Source: Parafannyhessea umbonata (GTDB lineage: Bacteria; Actinomycetota; Coriobacteriia; Coriobacteriales; Atopobiaceae). Taken from it: a stretch of DNA of 64,000 nucleotides. The stretch lies in contig NZ_FOGP01000004.1 in NCBI RefSeq assembly GCF_900111255.1, positions 124,001 to 188,000 of the forward strand, written 5' to 3'. The notes under the pieces were generated by a model. The model was not told the DNA's origin. It saw nothing but the letters and a program-made list of their open reading frames with translations, and made no database searches. The position numbers were made by a program, and so were the translations under genes. Below are positions 40,330 through 48,844 of the stretch, one piece after another (the first letter of the stretch is position 1; each line of letters starts with the position of its first letter).

Positions 40330-41631
40330 CTAGATGACCTGGAAGATGAAGAAGTCCAGGTAGTGCGTCTCGGGCACTCCCCACAGAATGGGGTGATCGG
40401 GAGCCTGCTGCAGCTCCTGCACCTGTTTGAGCTGCACGTTGGCGTTGTGCGCGGCCTCGGCGATGGCCTTGGCCAGAAGGTCACGCGTCATGAAGTGGCT
40501 GCAACTGCAGGTCGCAAGGTAGCCGCCGCGCGGCAGCAGGCGCATGGCGGCCTGGTTGATTTCGCGATATCCCTTCGAGGCGTGGTTGACCGTGCCGCGA
40601 CTCTTGGTGAAGGCGGGCGGGTCGAGAACGATGAGGTCAAAGGGTCCGCCCTCCTCGCGCAGACGCGCCCTGTCCTTTGCGAGCTCGGGAAGGTACTCGA
40701 GCACGTTTGCACAGGTGAATCCCATGGTTGAGTCGAGCTTGTTGAGTCGCGCGTTCTCGCCCGCAAGGTCGATGGCCGCCTGGCTCACGTCAACGCAGCG
40801 CACGAACTCGGCGCCGCCCGCGGCGGCGTTCAGGCCAAAGGGGCCCACGTGGCAAAAGCAGTCGAGCACGTGGCGCCCGCCAGCGATGTCGCGAACGGCG
40901 CGACGGTTGTACTTCTGGTCCAGGAAGAAGCCGGTCTTCTGGCTGTTCTCGATGTCGAGATCAAACGCGATGCCGTTCTCGCGCACCGTGACGCGTGCGC
41001 TGTCAGGCGTGTCCAGCGCAAGGTCGCTCGACGAAAAGTCATACCAACCCTTGTCCAGGCCAAGTCCGTCCTTTGCGCGCGCGGGCGAGTCGTTGCGTTC
41101 GTAGATGCCGCGGATTTCCTGGCCGTCAGCACGCAGCGTCTGGATGATGAGCGGATAGATGGCCCCCTTGAGTCGCTCCATGCCCACGGTTCCCACCTGG
41201 GAGACGAGCACATCCTCGTAGCGGTCGACAATCAGGCCGGGAAGCCCGTCTGCCTCGCTGAAGATGATGCGGCAGCAGTTGGTGTCGGGCCCACAGCCGG
41301 GTAAGGCGCGCCCTCCCATCGCGACCTTGCGATGGTCCCAGGCCCACTGGACCCTGCGACTCCAGAACGCGCTGTCAAAGCGGTCGTTCGCATTGCGGCT
41401 GACAATGCGAACGCGAATCTTTGACTCCAGCGAGATGAGTCCTGCGCCCTGCCAGGTTCCGTTTTCCTCGAACACGTCGACTATGCAGCCGTTCTTGACC
41501 ACGTCGTCGTTGGCGGGGGAGGGCTCCGTCCTGATTACCTCGCCCTCGAACACCCAAGGGTGTCCGCTCTTGAGCGACCGTGCAGCCTTCTTCGTGACGA
41601 TGACTCGGGGGTAGGGACGAACCTGCTTCAT
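40330..41631 (-). CDS. 23S rRNA (cytosine-5-)-methyltransferase, RlmI family
   Basis: 433 residues. An N-terminal PUA-like domain (about 1-85; VTKKAARSLKSGHPWVFEGE) is followed by the SAM methyltransferase domain with LDCFCHVGPFGLNAA, VDVSQAAIDLA, LIVLDPPAFTKSR (catalytic region) and ATCSCSHFMT, which carries the Cys nucleophile. Family members methylate C1962 of 23S rRNA. ATG at 41631 has AAGGAG seven bases upstream; the frame is open to 41751 but without homology. Cytoplasmic, monocistronic. Confidence 0.9.
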   Translation of the reverse strand: MKQVRPYPRVIVTKKAARSLKSGHPWVFEGEVIRTEPSPANDDVVKNGCIVDVFEENGTWQGAGLISLESKIRVRIVSRNANDRFDSAFWSRRVQWAWDHRKVAMGGRALPGCGPDTNCCRIIFSEADGLPGLIVDRYEDVLVSQVGTVGMERLKGAIYPLIIQTLRADGQEIRGIYERNDSPARAKDGLGLDKGWYDFSSSDLALDTPDSARVTVRENGIAFDLDIENSQKTGFFLDQKYNRRAVRDIAGGRHVLDCFCHVGPFGLNAAAGGAEFVRCVDVSQAAIDLAGENARLNKLDSTMGFTCANVLEYLPELAKDRARLREEGGPFDLIVLDPPAFTKSRGTVNHASKGYREINQAAMRLLPRGGYLATCSCSHFMTRDLLAKAIAEAAHNANVQLKQVQELQQAPDHPILWGVPETHYLDFFIFQVI

Positions 41632-41893
41632 GCGTGGCTCCTTGCTGACAGGAATGCGCGTACTTCTCACTGTCATTTTGAGACACCGGAGCCTTCGCAA
41701 GGACGAGGTTGCGGGCATCTGACGGAGGCTACACGACCTCGTTTGTAACAAGAGGGTTCAATTGGCGTTTCTCAATGGTTTCGTTCGGACGAACGGCATA
41801 AAACTGCAGCGTAAACGGCTTTAGCATGGCTGCACTTCGCGTCAGGGCAAGAAAGGCTTGCCAGCGCTCGATCCCCAAGGGGAGGTATGACAC
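41632..41893. other. Divergent promoter region of rlmI-like and cstA genes
   Basis: A perfect inverted repeat CGTTCG-GA-CGAACG lies at 41782-41795, followed by GCATAAAAC, a possible -10 for cstA. No gene is seen. The palindrome is a candidate operator. Confidence 0.4.
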
Positions 41894-43759
41894 ATGAATG
41901 GTTTGGCTGTTATTGTCGTTGCTGCGGTGGTCCTGGTTATTGGATACGTCGTATACGGTCGCTGGCTAGCGAAGTCCTGGGGCGTTGACGCTGACGCCCT
42001 GACCCCCGCGGTTCGCATGGAGGACGACAAGAGCTTCGCCCCTGCGTCACGCTTTACGGTCTTCTCTCACCAGTTCTCCTCTATCTGTGGCGCAGGCCCC
42101 GTGACGGGCACCATCGTCGCCATGATGTTTGGCTGGCTGCCCGTACTGCTGTGGGTTCTCGTGGGTGGCATCTTCTTCGGTGCCGTTCATGACTTCGGCG
42201 CGCTCTACGCGTCCGTCAAGAACAACGGCAAGTCGCTGGCACAGCTCATCGAGAAGTACATCGGCAGGACCGGCCGTCGCCTGTTCCTCCTGTTCAGCTG
42301 GCTCTTCTGCGGCATCGTCATCGCTGCCTTCACCTCTATGGTCGCAGGCACCTTCAAGATGACCGTCGGCGATGCGGGCATCGACTTCGCCAAGTCCTAC
42401 GCCGCCGGTACCGCAGGCACGATTTCGATCCTCTTCACCTTCGTGGCCATGTTCTTCGGCTGGGTCTGCCGCAAGTTCGACCTCAAGGGCGCCAAGGAGT
42501 TCGCCCTCGCGGTTCTGCTCATCGCCGTCATGTTCTTCGCCGGCATGCACTTCCCGATCTACCTCGACATCAACGGCTGGATCGCCGTGGTCATGGTGTA
42601 CCTGGTGCTTGCTTCCGCCATGCCCATCCAGGTTCTGAAGCAGCCGCGTGACTACCTCACGACCATCATGATGGTCGCAATGATTCTCGGCGCCATCGCC
42701 GGCATCTTTGTCCTCGCAATCCACGGTCAGGCAACCATGACCGCCCCGATGATCGCCTCCACCGAGGCCATGGACAAGCTTGCCGCCAGCGGCAACTTCA
42801 TGTTCCCCGTTCTGTTCGTGTCCGTCGCCTGCGGCGCCCTCTCCGGATTCCATAGCCTCGTCTCGTCCGGCACCTCCTCTAAGCAGGTCGCGAATGAGAA
42901 GGACATGCTTTCCGTCGGCTACGGTGCCATGGTCCTCGAGAGCCTCGTCGCCGTCATCGCTATCGTTACCGCCGGAATCATGTACGGCGACATGAACACC
43001 GCCGGCACCGGCGCCCTGAACGGCGGCGTCGCAAGCACCCCGTTCCAGATCTTCGCGGCCGGTCTCGCCAAGGGCATGACCACCATCGGCCTGGACTCCA
43101 CGTTCACGACCGTCTTCATGACCATGAACGTCTCTGCTCTTGCCCTTACCTCCCTTGATGCGGTTGCCCGCATCGGCCGCTCTTCGTTCCAGGAGTTCTT
43201 CTTCAAGACCAACGATGCCCTCCAGTCCGACCAGAAGCAGTCTGGCGCCATGGGGGTCATCACGAACGTCTGGTTCGCGACCATCGTCACCCTGCTGCTG
43301 GGCCTCTCGCTCACCTTTGGTGGCTACCTCAACATCTGGCCGCTCTTCGGCGCGTCCAACCAGCTGCTCGGCGGCATGACCATGATCACGCTTGCCGTCT
43401 TCTGCAAGGCGACCGGCCGTAAGGGTTGGATTCTCTACGCCCCCGTCGCCTTCCTGCTTGTCTGCACCTTTACCTCGCTTGCCATGAGCGTGTACGGCTG
43501 CGCCACCGCCCTTGCCGCGGGCGTCACCGCCGACGTCCTTGCCACCAAGGGCCTCCAGCTCATCTTCGCGGTTCTGCTGATGGTGCTCGGCCTCATCGTC
43601 GCCGTCAACTGCCTCAAGGAGTTCTTCGGTGCCGAGGCTGGCTCGATGCCCGACGAGGAGCCCGAGTGGACCGAGCTCGGTCGCCAGCGCGTTGCGGACG
43701 CCGCAAAGGATGCGCTGCACGACTCCGTGTCTGGTACGGCTGCGCCCGCCGAGGCGTAA
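41894..43759 (+). CDS. cstA: CstA-family carbon starvation / peptide or pyruvate permease
   Basis: 621 residues, about 15-16 membrane helices. The N-terminus (LVIGYVVYGRWLAKSWGVD) and the conserved FGHQFSSICGAGP-type block, here FSHQFSSICGAGPVTGTIVA, identify the family, as does GGIFFGAVHDFGALYASVKN. CstA proteins take up pyruvate or peptides when preferred carbon sources run out. GGGGAGG precedes the ATG. A strong hairpin follows the gene. No btsS/btsR-like two-component genes are adjacent. Confidence 0.92.
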   Translation: MNGLAVIVVAAVVLVIGYVVYGRWLAKSWGVDADALTPAVRMEDDKSFAPASRFTVFSHQFSSICGAGPVTGTIVAMMFGWLPVLLWVLVGGIFFGAVHDFGALYASVKNNGKSLAQLIEKYIGRTGRRLFLLFSWLFCGIVIAAFTSMVAGTFKMTVGDAGIDFAKSYAAGTAGTISILFTFVAMFFGWVCRKFDLKGAKEFALAVLLIAVMFFAGMHFPIYLDINGWIAVVMVYLVLASAMPIQVLKQPRDYLTTIMMVAMILGAIAGIFVLAIHGQATMTAPMIASTEAMDKLAASGNFMFPVLFVSVACGALSGFHSLVSSGTSSKQVANEKDMLSVGYGAMVLESLVAVIAIVTAGIMYGDMNTAGTGALNGGVASTPFQIFAAGLAKGMTTIGLDSTFTTVFMTMNVSALALTSLDAVARIGRSSFQEFFFKTNDALQSDQKQSGAMGVITNVWFATIVTLLLGLSLTFGGYLNIWPLFGASNQLLGGMTMITLAVFCKATGRKGWILYAPVAFLLVCTFTSLAMSVYGCATALAAGVTADVLATKGLQLIFAVLLMVLGLIVAVNCLKEFFGAEAGSMPDEEPEWTELGRQRVADAAKDALHDSVSGTAAPAEA

Positions 43760-43808
43760 CGCTACCTCTCGGACGGCGGCTGCAACGCTTCCCGCCAGCT
43801 AGTGAATG

Positions 43809-43843
43809 GGGCGGCCCGGATGATCCGGGCCGCCCTGGCTTTT
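43809..43843 (+). terminator. Terminator after cstA
   Basis: A 12-13-bp GC-rich inverted repeat (43809-43821 with 43824-43835, the innermost bases shared with the loop) is followed by TGGCTTTT. It also lies at the end of the converging DEAD-box helicase gene. Confidence 0.75.
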
Positions 43844-43893
43844 AGCGAGGCCTTGTTGTCCGCTGTCCCTCTTTGCGTGGGCGAGGGGTGGCT

Positions 43894-45555
43894 CTAGTAG
43901 TGCCTGCCGTAGCGTCCGCCACTCATTCCGCGCCCACGGCTGCGCGAGCCGCTGAAGAGGCTGCGGGTTGGCTTGTTGGTGGAGCGTCTGGCGTTGGGGA
44001 CGATGCGCGACGAGTCGTACTCGAAGCCCTCGAGGTCCCACACCGGCACGAGCTTCTTGGTGAAGTACTCTATCTCGCGCAGCGGGCTGATCTCGTCAGG
44101 TGCGACGAAGGTGTAGGCGTGTCCCGTGGCGCCGGCTCGGCCGGTGCGTCCGATGCGGTGTACGTAGTCCTCGGGGTCCATGGGAACGTCGAAGTTCACG
44201 ACGGCGTCGATGCCGCTGACGTCGATTCCACGGCTCATGACGTCGGTTGCCACCAACACCTGGATCTTGCCTGCGCGGAAGCGCTCCAGCGCTCGCTCGC
44301 GGGCCCTCTGCGGGCGGTCGGCATGCATGACGTCGACCTTCACCCCCGCGTTCTTTAGGTACTTCTCGAGATCGTCGACACGATGCTTCGTGCGGCAGAA
44401 CACCAGCACGCGCTCTGGTCGCTCGCCGGATGCCGCGCCGGCCAGGAGCTGCTCGAGCAGTTGCGTCTTCTGCCCCTGGGTGACGGGGCACAGGTGCTCC
44501 TCGACGGTGTCGGCGGTCTCGCCCACGCGAGCGATCTCGACGACTACGGGCTCGTGGAGCATCGCGTTGACCGTTCCCTTGATGGAGGGAGGCAGCGTTG
44601 CCGAGAAGAGCAGGGTCTGGCGCTTCTGGGGGAGTGCTGCGATGATGCGTCGGACGCTGGGCCAGAAACCCATATCCAGCATGCGGTCGGCCTCGTCGAG
44701 CACGAAGACCTGGACGTCTTTCAGGTTCACGTGGTCGTGCTCCATCAGGTCGATCAGACGGCCTGGCGTGGCTACCAGGAGGTCGCAGCCCTCCTCGAGC
44801 TCGCGAATCTGGCGTTCGAACTTGGTACCGCCCATGACGACGACGGACTTCTGGTTCGTGTGCTCGCATACGGTGGTGACGACCTTCTCGATCTGGGAGG
44901 CGAGCTCACGCGTGGGCGTAACGACCAGCGCGAAGGGTCCGAATGGCTTGGCGTTGGGGTCGGCCGCGCGCGTCTCGGCAGCGCTGCTCCTTGAGGATGC
45001 CTTCCTCTTGCGACGGCGCTTCGGCTTGGGGGCTTGGCCCTTCTCGCCTGTCTTTGCAGAGCGATCGGATGGCTTGCGGGTGCGCGTGCGCCTCTTGTCG
45101 GAGCTCTCGGACGCCTCGTCGGATGCGTTGGCGGATGCGCCCGGTGCCTTCCTGTGGTGACGCCTGCGCCTGCGCTTGGGGCGCTCGATCCTGCCGTCGG
45201 AGTCGACGCCGGCGGAAACCGATGCGCCCGCGCCTCCCGCCTCGTCGGCGATGACGTCGGGCGTGTCGCTATCGCCCTCGTTTGGGGGCAGGTCTTCCTG
45301 CGGCGCGTCGCCCTCGACGTCGCGCGCCTGTTCCTCTCGCGCGGCGCTGGAGAAGGGCTCGATCACCTGGAGGAGGGGCAGCGCGAACGCTGCGGTTTTT
45401 CCCGTACCCGTCTGGGCGGATGCTATGACGTCTCTGCCGGCGAGGACGGCGGGGATTGCTTGCGCCTGAACGGGGGTGGGCGTGGTAAAGCCGAGGGCTG
45501 CGACGCCCTCGAGTATGTGCTCGTTTAGCCCGAGCTCGGCAAATGTGGTGTTCAT
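43894..45555 (-). CDS. DEAD-box ATP-dependent RNA helicase with large charged insertion
   Basis: 553 residues. Motifs: Q motif (TPTPVQAQAIP), I (AQTGTGKT, 47-54), Ia (PTRELA, 214-219), DEAD variant VLDEADRMLDMGF, SAT, then a second RecA domain with CRTKHRVDDLEKYL, TDVMSRGIDV and HRIGRTGRAG. Between motifs I and Ia lies an insertion of about 135 residues (about 69-205), acidic at first and then very basic (RPKRRRRRHHRK, KPKRRRKRKASS), where typical helicases have 20-30 residues. AGGAG is only 2 bases from the ATG at 45555. Likely role in ribosome assembly or RNA decay. Confidence 0.92.
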   Translation of the reverse strand: MNTTFAELGLNEHILEGVAALGFTTPTPVQAQAIPAVLAGRDVIASAQTGTGKTAAFALPLLQVIEPFSSAAREEQARDVEGDAPQEDLPPNEGDSDTPDVIADEAGGAGASVSAGVDSDGRIERPKRRRRRHHRKAPGASANASDEASESSDKRRTRTRKPSDRSAKTGEKGQAPKPKRRRKRKASSRSSAAETRAADPNAKPFGPFALVVTPTRELASQIEKVVTTVCEHTNQKSVVVMGGTKFERQIRELEEGCDLLVATPGRLIDLMEHDHVNLKDVQVFVLDEADRMLDMGFWPSVRRIIAALPQKRQTLLFSATLPPSIKGTVNAMLHEPVVVEIARVGETADTVEEHLCPVTQGQKTQLLEQLLAGAASGERPERVLVFCRTKHRVDDLEKYLKNAGVKVDVMHADRPQRARERALERFRAGKIQVLVATDVMSRGIDVSGIDAVVNFDVPMDPEDYVHRIGRTGRAGATGHAYTFVAPDEISPLREIEYFTKKLVPVWDLEGFEYDSSRIVPNARRSTNKPTRSLFSGSRSRGRGMSGGRYGRHY

Positions 45556-45722
45556 GGCTCCTAGTATCCAACAACTGGTCGTTTTCTGCATCCCGTGAGG
45601 TGGGCGTCGCGCGCATCTCCACATGTGTATGGAGGTCGTTTTCGCTGATGCCGCATGCGTTGCCGCGCCGAGCATAGGAGAAAAGCTGATAATCTAAGTG
45701 CACGAACCAAGAAGGAGCTAGC

Positions 45723-46694
45723 ATGCCCATCAACATCCCCGACGGTCTGCCCGCAAAGCGCATCCTGAGCCAGGAGCGCATCTTTGCCATTGAGGAAGAG
45801 GTTGCGACTAGGCAGCAGATTCGACCGCTGCACGTTTTGATCCTCAACCTGATGCCGACCAAGATAGAGACCGAGACGCAGATACTCCGTCTCATCTCTA
45901 AGTCGCCGCTCCAGGTGAGCTGCGACTTCATGCGCGTCTCGAGCCATGAGTCGACGCATGTCTCGGCGGACCATCTGGTCAAGTTCTACGAGACCTTCGA
46001 CACGCTTGAGGGCAACAACTACGATGCGCTCATCGTCACGGGCGCACCGGTCGAGAAGCTGCCGTTCGAGCAGGTGGACTACTGGGACGAGCTCTGTCGG
46101 ATTCTGGATTGGAGCCAGGAGCACGTCTTCAGCACGATGTTCCTGTGTTGGGGTGCCCTTGCCGGTCTGTACCACCTCTACGGCATCCCCAAGAAGCAGC
46201 TGGGGCAGAAGCTGTTCGGCGTCTTCCCGCAGCGCCTTTGCGATGAGTACAGCTTCCTGACCAACGGCTTCGATGAGGTCCACAACATGCCGCACTCGCG
46301 TCACGCCGCGATTGACACCCTTGAGCTTGCCAACCACCCGGAGCTGCACGTGCTCTCCGAGGGCTTCAAGACCGGCCCCGCCCTCATCGCCACGCGCGAC
46401 TTTCACGAGATCTACGTCACCGGTCACTTCGAGTATGGGCGCGACACCCTTGCCGGTGAGTACTGGCGAGACTTCAAGAAGGGGCTGCCCATCCGCGTGC
46501 CCGAGAACTACTTCCCGGACGACGACCCCGAGCGCCAGCCCATCTTTACTTGGCGTGCCCATGCGAACCTTCTGTATCGCAACTGGCTGAACTGGGTCTA
46601 CCAGATGACTCCCTACGACCTCGCCGCCATCCCTCGCACCATCGCTGCTCTCAGGGCGGACTCCGATGGTATGGTTGACAAGTTCGAGGCCTAG
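45723..46694 (+). CDS. metA: Homoserine O-acetyltransferase (MetA family)
   Basis: 323 residues. Activates homoserine for methionine synthesis. The glutamine-amidotransferase-like fold has nucleophile Cys142 (FLCWGALAG), catalytic His in VTGHFEYGRDTL and Glu nearby. Residue 111 is Glu (TGAPVEKLPFEQVDYW). In this family Glu111 is known to favour acetyl-CoA and Gly111 succinyl-CoA, so I predict an acetyltransferase despite the common succinyltransferase label. AAGGAG precedes the ATG. No SAM riboswitch or other methionine leader is recognised in the 167-base upstream gap. Confidence 0.93.
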   Translation: MPINIPDGLPAKRILSQERIFAIEEEVATRQQIRPLHVLILNLMPTKIETETQILRLISKSPLQVSCDFMRVSSHESTHVSADHLVKFYETFDTLEGNNYDALIVTGAPVEKLPFEQVDYWDELCRILDWSQEHVFSTMFLCWGALAGLYHLYGIPKKQLGQKLFGVFPQRLCDEYSFLTNGFDEVHNMPHSRHAAIDTLELANHPELHVLSEGFKTGPALIATRDFHEIYVTGHFEYGRDTLAGEYWRDFKKGLPIRVPENYFPDDDPERQPIFTWRAHANLLYRNWLNWVYQMTPYDLAAIPRTIAALRADSDGMVDKFEA

Positions 46695-46869
46695 TCCCAT
46701 CTCAAATTGCTCGTCTTGGGGCGCCTTCCCCTTGGCGGTGGCCTGACGTGTCGCCGCCGACGGCGATGGCGCCGTATGCGGGTTTTAACGTTTAGGCAAC
46801 AGCTCACGGGATATCTTCTCCTTACTTCCGCGCGACAGGCGTCGCGGGTCTTCTGCGAGAGGATGTGCC

Positions 46870-48534
46870 GTGGCAGTCACCATCGATACCGACCTTACCG
46901 TCGTCGACTACCTTCGACGCAACGCCCGCGAGCACGGTGACGACGTCGCTCTGGTCGAAATCAATCCGCAGCGCCCCGAGAACCGTCACATTACCTGGCG
47001 CGACTACGACCTGATCGAAACCACCAACGACGAGCCCCTCCGCCGCGAGATTACCTGGTCCGTTTTCGACGAGAAGGCCAACAGGTTTGCCAACCTGCTC
47101 CTGAGCCGAGGGGTGCGTAGGGGCGACAAGGTTGCCATCCTCCTGTACAACTGCATCGAGTGGCTGCCCATCTACTTTGGCGTCCTCAAGACCGGCGCGA
47201 TTGCCGTGCCCCTCAACTTTCGCTATGCGGCTGACGAGATCAGCTACTGCATCGACAAGGCCGACGTGAACGTCTTGGTCTTCGGCCCCGAGTTCATCGG
47301 TCGCCTCGAGAGCGTCGTGGACAAGGTGCAGCCGGGCCGGCTCCTGCTCTACGTTGGCGATGACTGCCCCACGTGGGCCGAGCCCTACCAGGAGCTGGCA
47401 AGCCTCTGCTCGAGCGTCGACCCCGACGTGCCGATTTCCAACGAGGACGACGCCGCCATCTACTACAGCTCGGGAACGACGGGCTTCCCCAAGGCCATCC
47501 TGCACCAGCACCAGAGCCTGACCCAGGCCGCCCAGATGGAACAGGTGCACCACGGCCAGACGAGGGGCGACGTGTTTTTGTGCATACCGCCCCTCTACCA
47601 CACCGGCGCAAAGTTCCACTGGATGGGGTCGCTCGTGAGCGGAGGCAAGGCAGTCCTGTTGCGCGGCGTCTCGCCGCAATTCATATTCGACACCGTCAGC
47701 AAGGAGCGCTGCACCATCGTCTGGCTGCTCGTGCCTTGGGTCCAGGACATTCTCACGGCCATCGAGCGCGGAGAGCTGCGGCTGGAAGACTATCACCTCG
47801 ACCAGTGGCGGCTGATGCACGTCGGCGCCCAGCCGGTGCCCAAGAGCCTCATCCAGCGCTGGCGCGAGGTCTTTCCCCGGCACGATTACGACACCAACTA
47901 CGGCCTGTCCGAATCGACTGGCCCCGGCTGCGTGCACCTGGGCGTCCAGAACGTCGATCACGTGGGCGCCATTGGCGTGCCGGGATATCGCTGGGAGTGC
48001 AAGATTGTGGACGAGAAGGGCATTCCCGTTGCCCCAGGGGAGGTTGGCGAGCTCTGCGTTCGTGGCCCCGGACTCATGAAGTGCTACTACGGGGACCCTG
48101 TCGCCACGGCCGAAGCCCTTGTCGACGGATGGCTGCTTACGGGTGACATGGCCCGACGCGACGACGATGGCTTCTACTGGCTGGTCGACCGCAAGAAGGA
48201 CGTGATCATCACGGGCGGAGAGAACCTCTATCCCGTCCAGATAGAGGACTTCATGAGCTCGTACGACGCCATACAGGATGTGGCCGTCATCGGTCTGCCC
48301 GACGAGCGCCTGGGCGAGGTCGCCGCGGCCATCGTCGAACTCAAGCCAGACTACGTCGGCAGGGTGGGTGAGGAGGAGGTGCTCGACTTCTGCCAGGCCC
48401 TGCCGCGCTACAAGCGCCCGCGAAAGATCATCTTTGCCGATGTTCCGCGCAACGCGACCGGAAAGATCGAGAAGCCGCTTCTGCGCAGACGCTACGGGGC
48501 CTCCGGGCTCGTGGACAAAGAGAACCGGTCCTGA
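46870..48534 (+). CDS. AMP-forming acyl-CoA synthetase
   Basis: 554 residues, ANL superfamily. The P-loop YYSSGTTGFPKAILH lies at about 198-212; NYGLSESTGPG, GYRWECKIVDEKG and the hinge GWLLTGDMARRDDDGFYWLVDR follow, and the catalytic Lys is in RNATGKIEKPLL near the C-terminus. It activates a carboxylic acid, probably medium or long chain, to the CoA thioester; the substrate is not evident. Start GTG at 46870 with GAGAGG upstream. No fatty-acid oxidation or polyketide genes are adjacent. Confidence 0.88.
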   Translation: MAVTIDTDLTVVDYLRRNAREHGDDVALVEINPQRPENRHITWRDYDLIETTNDEPLRREITWSVFDEKANRFANLLLSRGVRRGDKVAILLYNCIEWLPIYFGVLKTGAIAVPLNFRYAADEISYCIDKADVNVLVFGPEFIGRLESVVDKVQPGRLLLYVGDDCPTWAEPYQELASLCSSVDPDVPISNEDDAAIYYSSGTTGFPKAILHQHQSLTQAAQMEQVHHGQTRGDVFLCIPPLYHTGAKFHWMGSLVSGGKAVLLRGVSPQFIFDTVSKERCTIVWLLVPWVQDILTAIERGELRLEDYHLDQWRLMHVGAQPVPKSLIQRWREVFPRHDYDTNYGLSESTGPGCVHLGVQNVDHVGAIGVPGYRWECKIVDEKGIPVAPGEVGELCVRGPGLMKCYYGDPVATAEALVDGWLLTGDMARRDDDGFYWLVDRKKDVIITGGENLYPVQIEDFMSSYDAIQDVAVIGLPDERLGEVAAAIVELKPDYVGRVGEEEVLDFCQALPRYKRPRKIIFADVPRNATGKIEKPLLRRRYGASGLVDKENRS

Positions 48535-48844
48535 TGGCGCAAGGGGCCGTTGCCTTCATTCTGTCCATTACATAGTTGCGGCAAAGGATGCGGACGTACT
48601 TCTCACCGTCGCCCGATGATTGCGTATTGACATGTGAAGGTTGGCTATCAATACGTGTACAAGATGGTGCAAAAAATGAACATTCTGGAATGGTCAATGC
48701 GTTTCATCGCATGAAAATAGGTAATTCTTGTGTCATTGAGACGTTTCTTCTGTGTAAATCACGCATACAATTGTCCCTGTCGAACGCAAGCATGACATCA
48801 CTGCGGACCCCGCTAGTGATGCAAGGCAAGACAAAGGAGGAACA
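48535..48844 (+). promoter_or_regulatory. adhE control region and leader
   Basis: 310 bases without a gene. TTGACA (48627-48632) is a perfect -35 but has no good -10. TACAAT (48766-48771) is the best -10 near the gene. Inverted repeats: TTTCAT-CGC-ATGAAA (48702-48716) and CATTC-TG-GAATG (48681-48692). A strong leader hairpin (CATCACTGCGG at 48796-48806 with CCGC at 48810-48813 and AGTGATG at 48815-48821, one bulged T) lies just before AAAGGAGG. No clear Rex site is seen. Confidence 0.5.

Noticed and set aside
42047-43720. Minus-strand open frame of 557 residues opposite cstA
   Set aside because: The His/Gly/Glu/Asp-rich product mirrors the codons of the membrane helices of CstA; no independent start signal.
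45556-45722. SAM riboswitch or T-box upstream of metA
   Set aside because: The gap lacks the conserved helices and terminator expected of either element.
48535-48844. Rex binding site upstream of adhE
   Set aside because: The closest stretch, TGTGTAAATCACGCA, is only loosely palindromic and lacks the TTGTGA/TCACAA halves.
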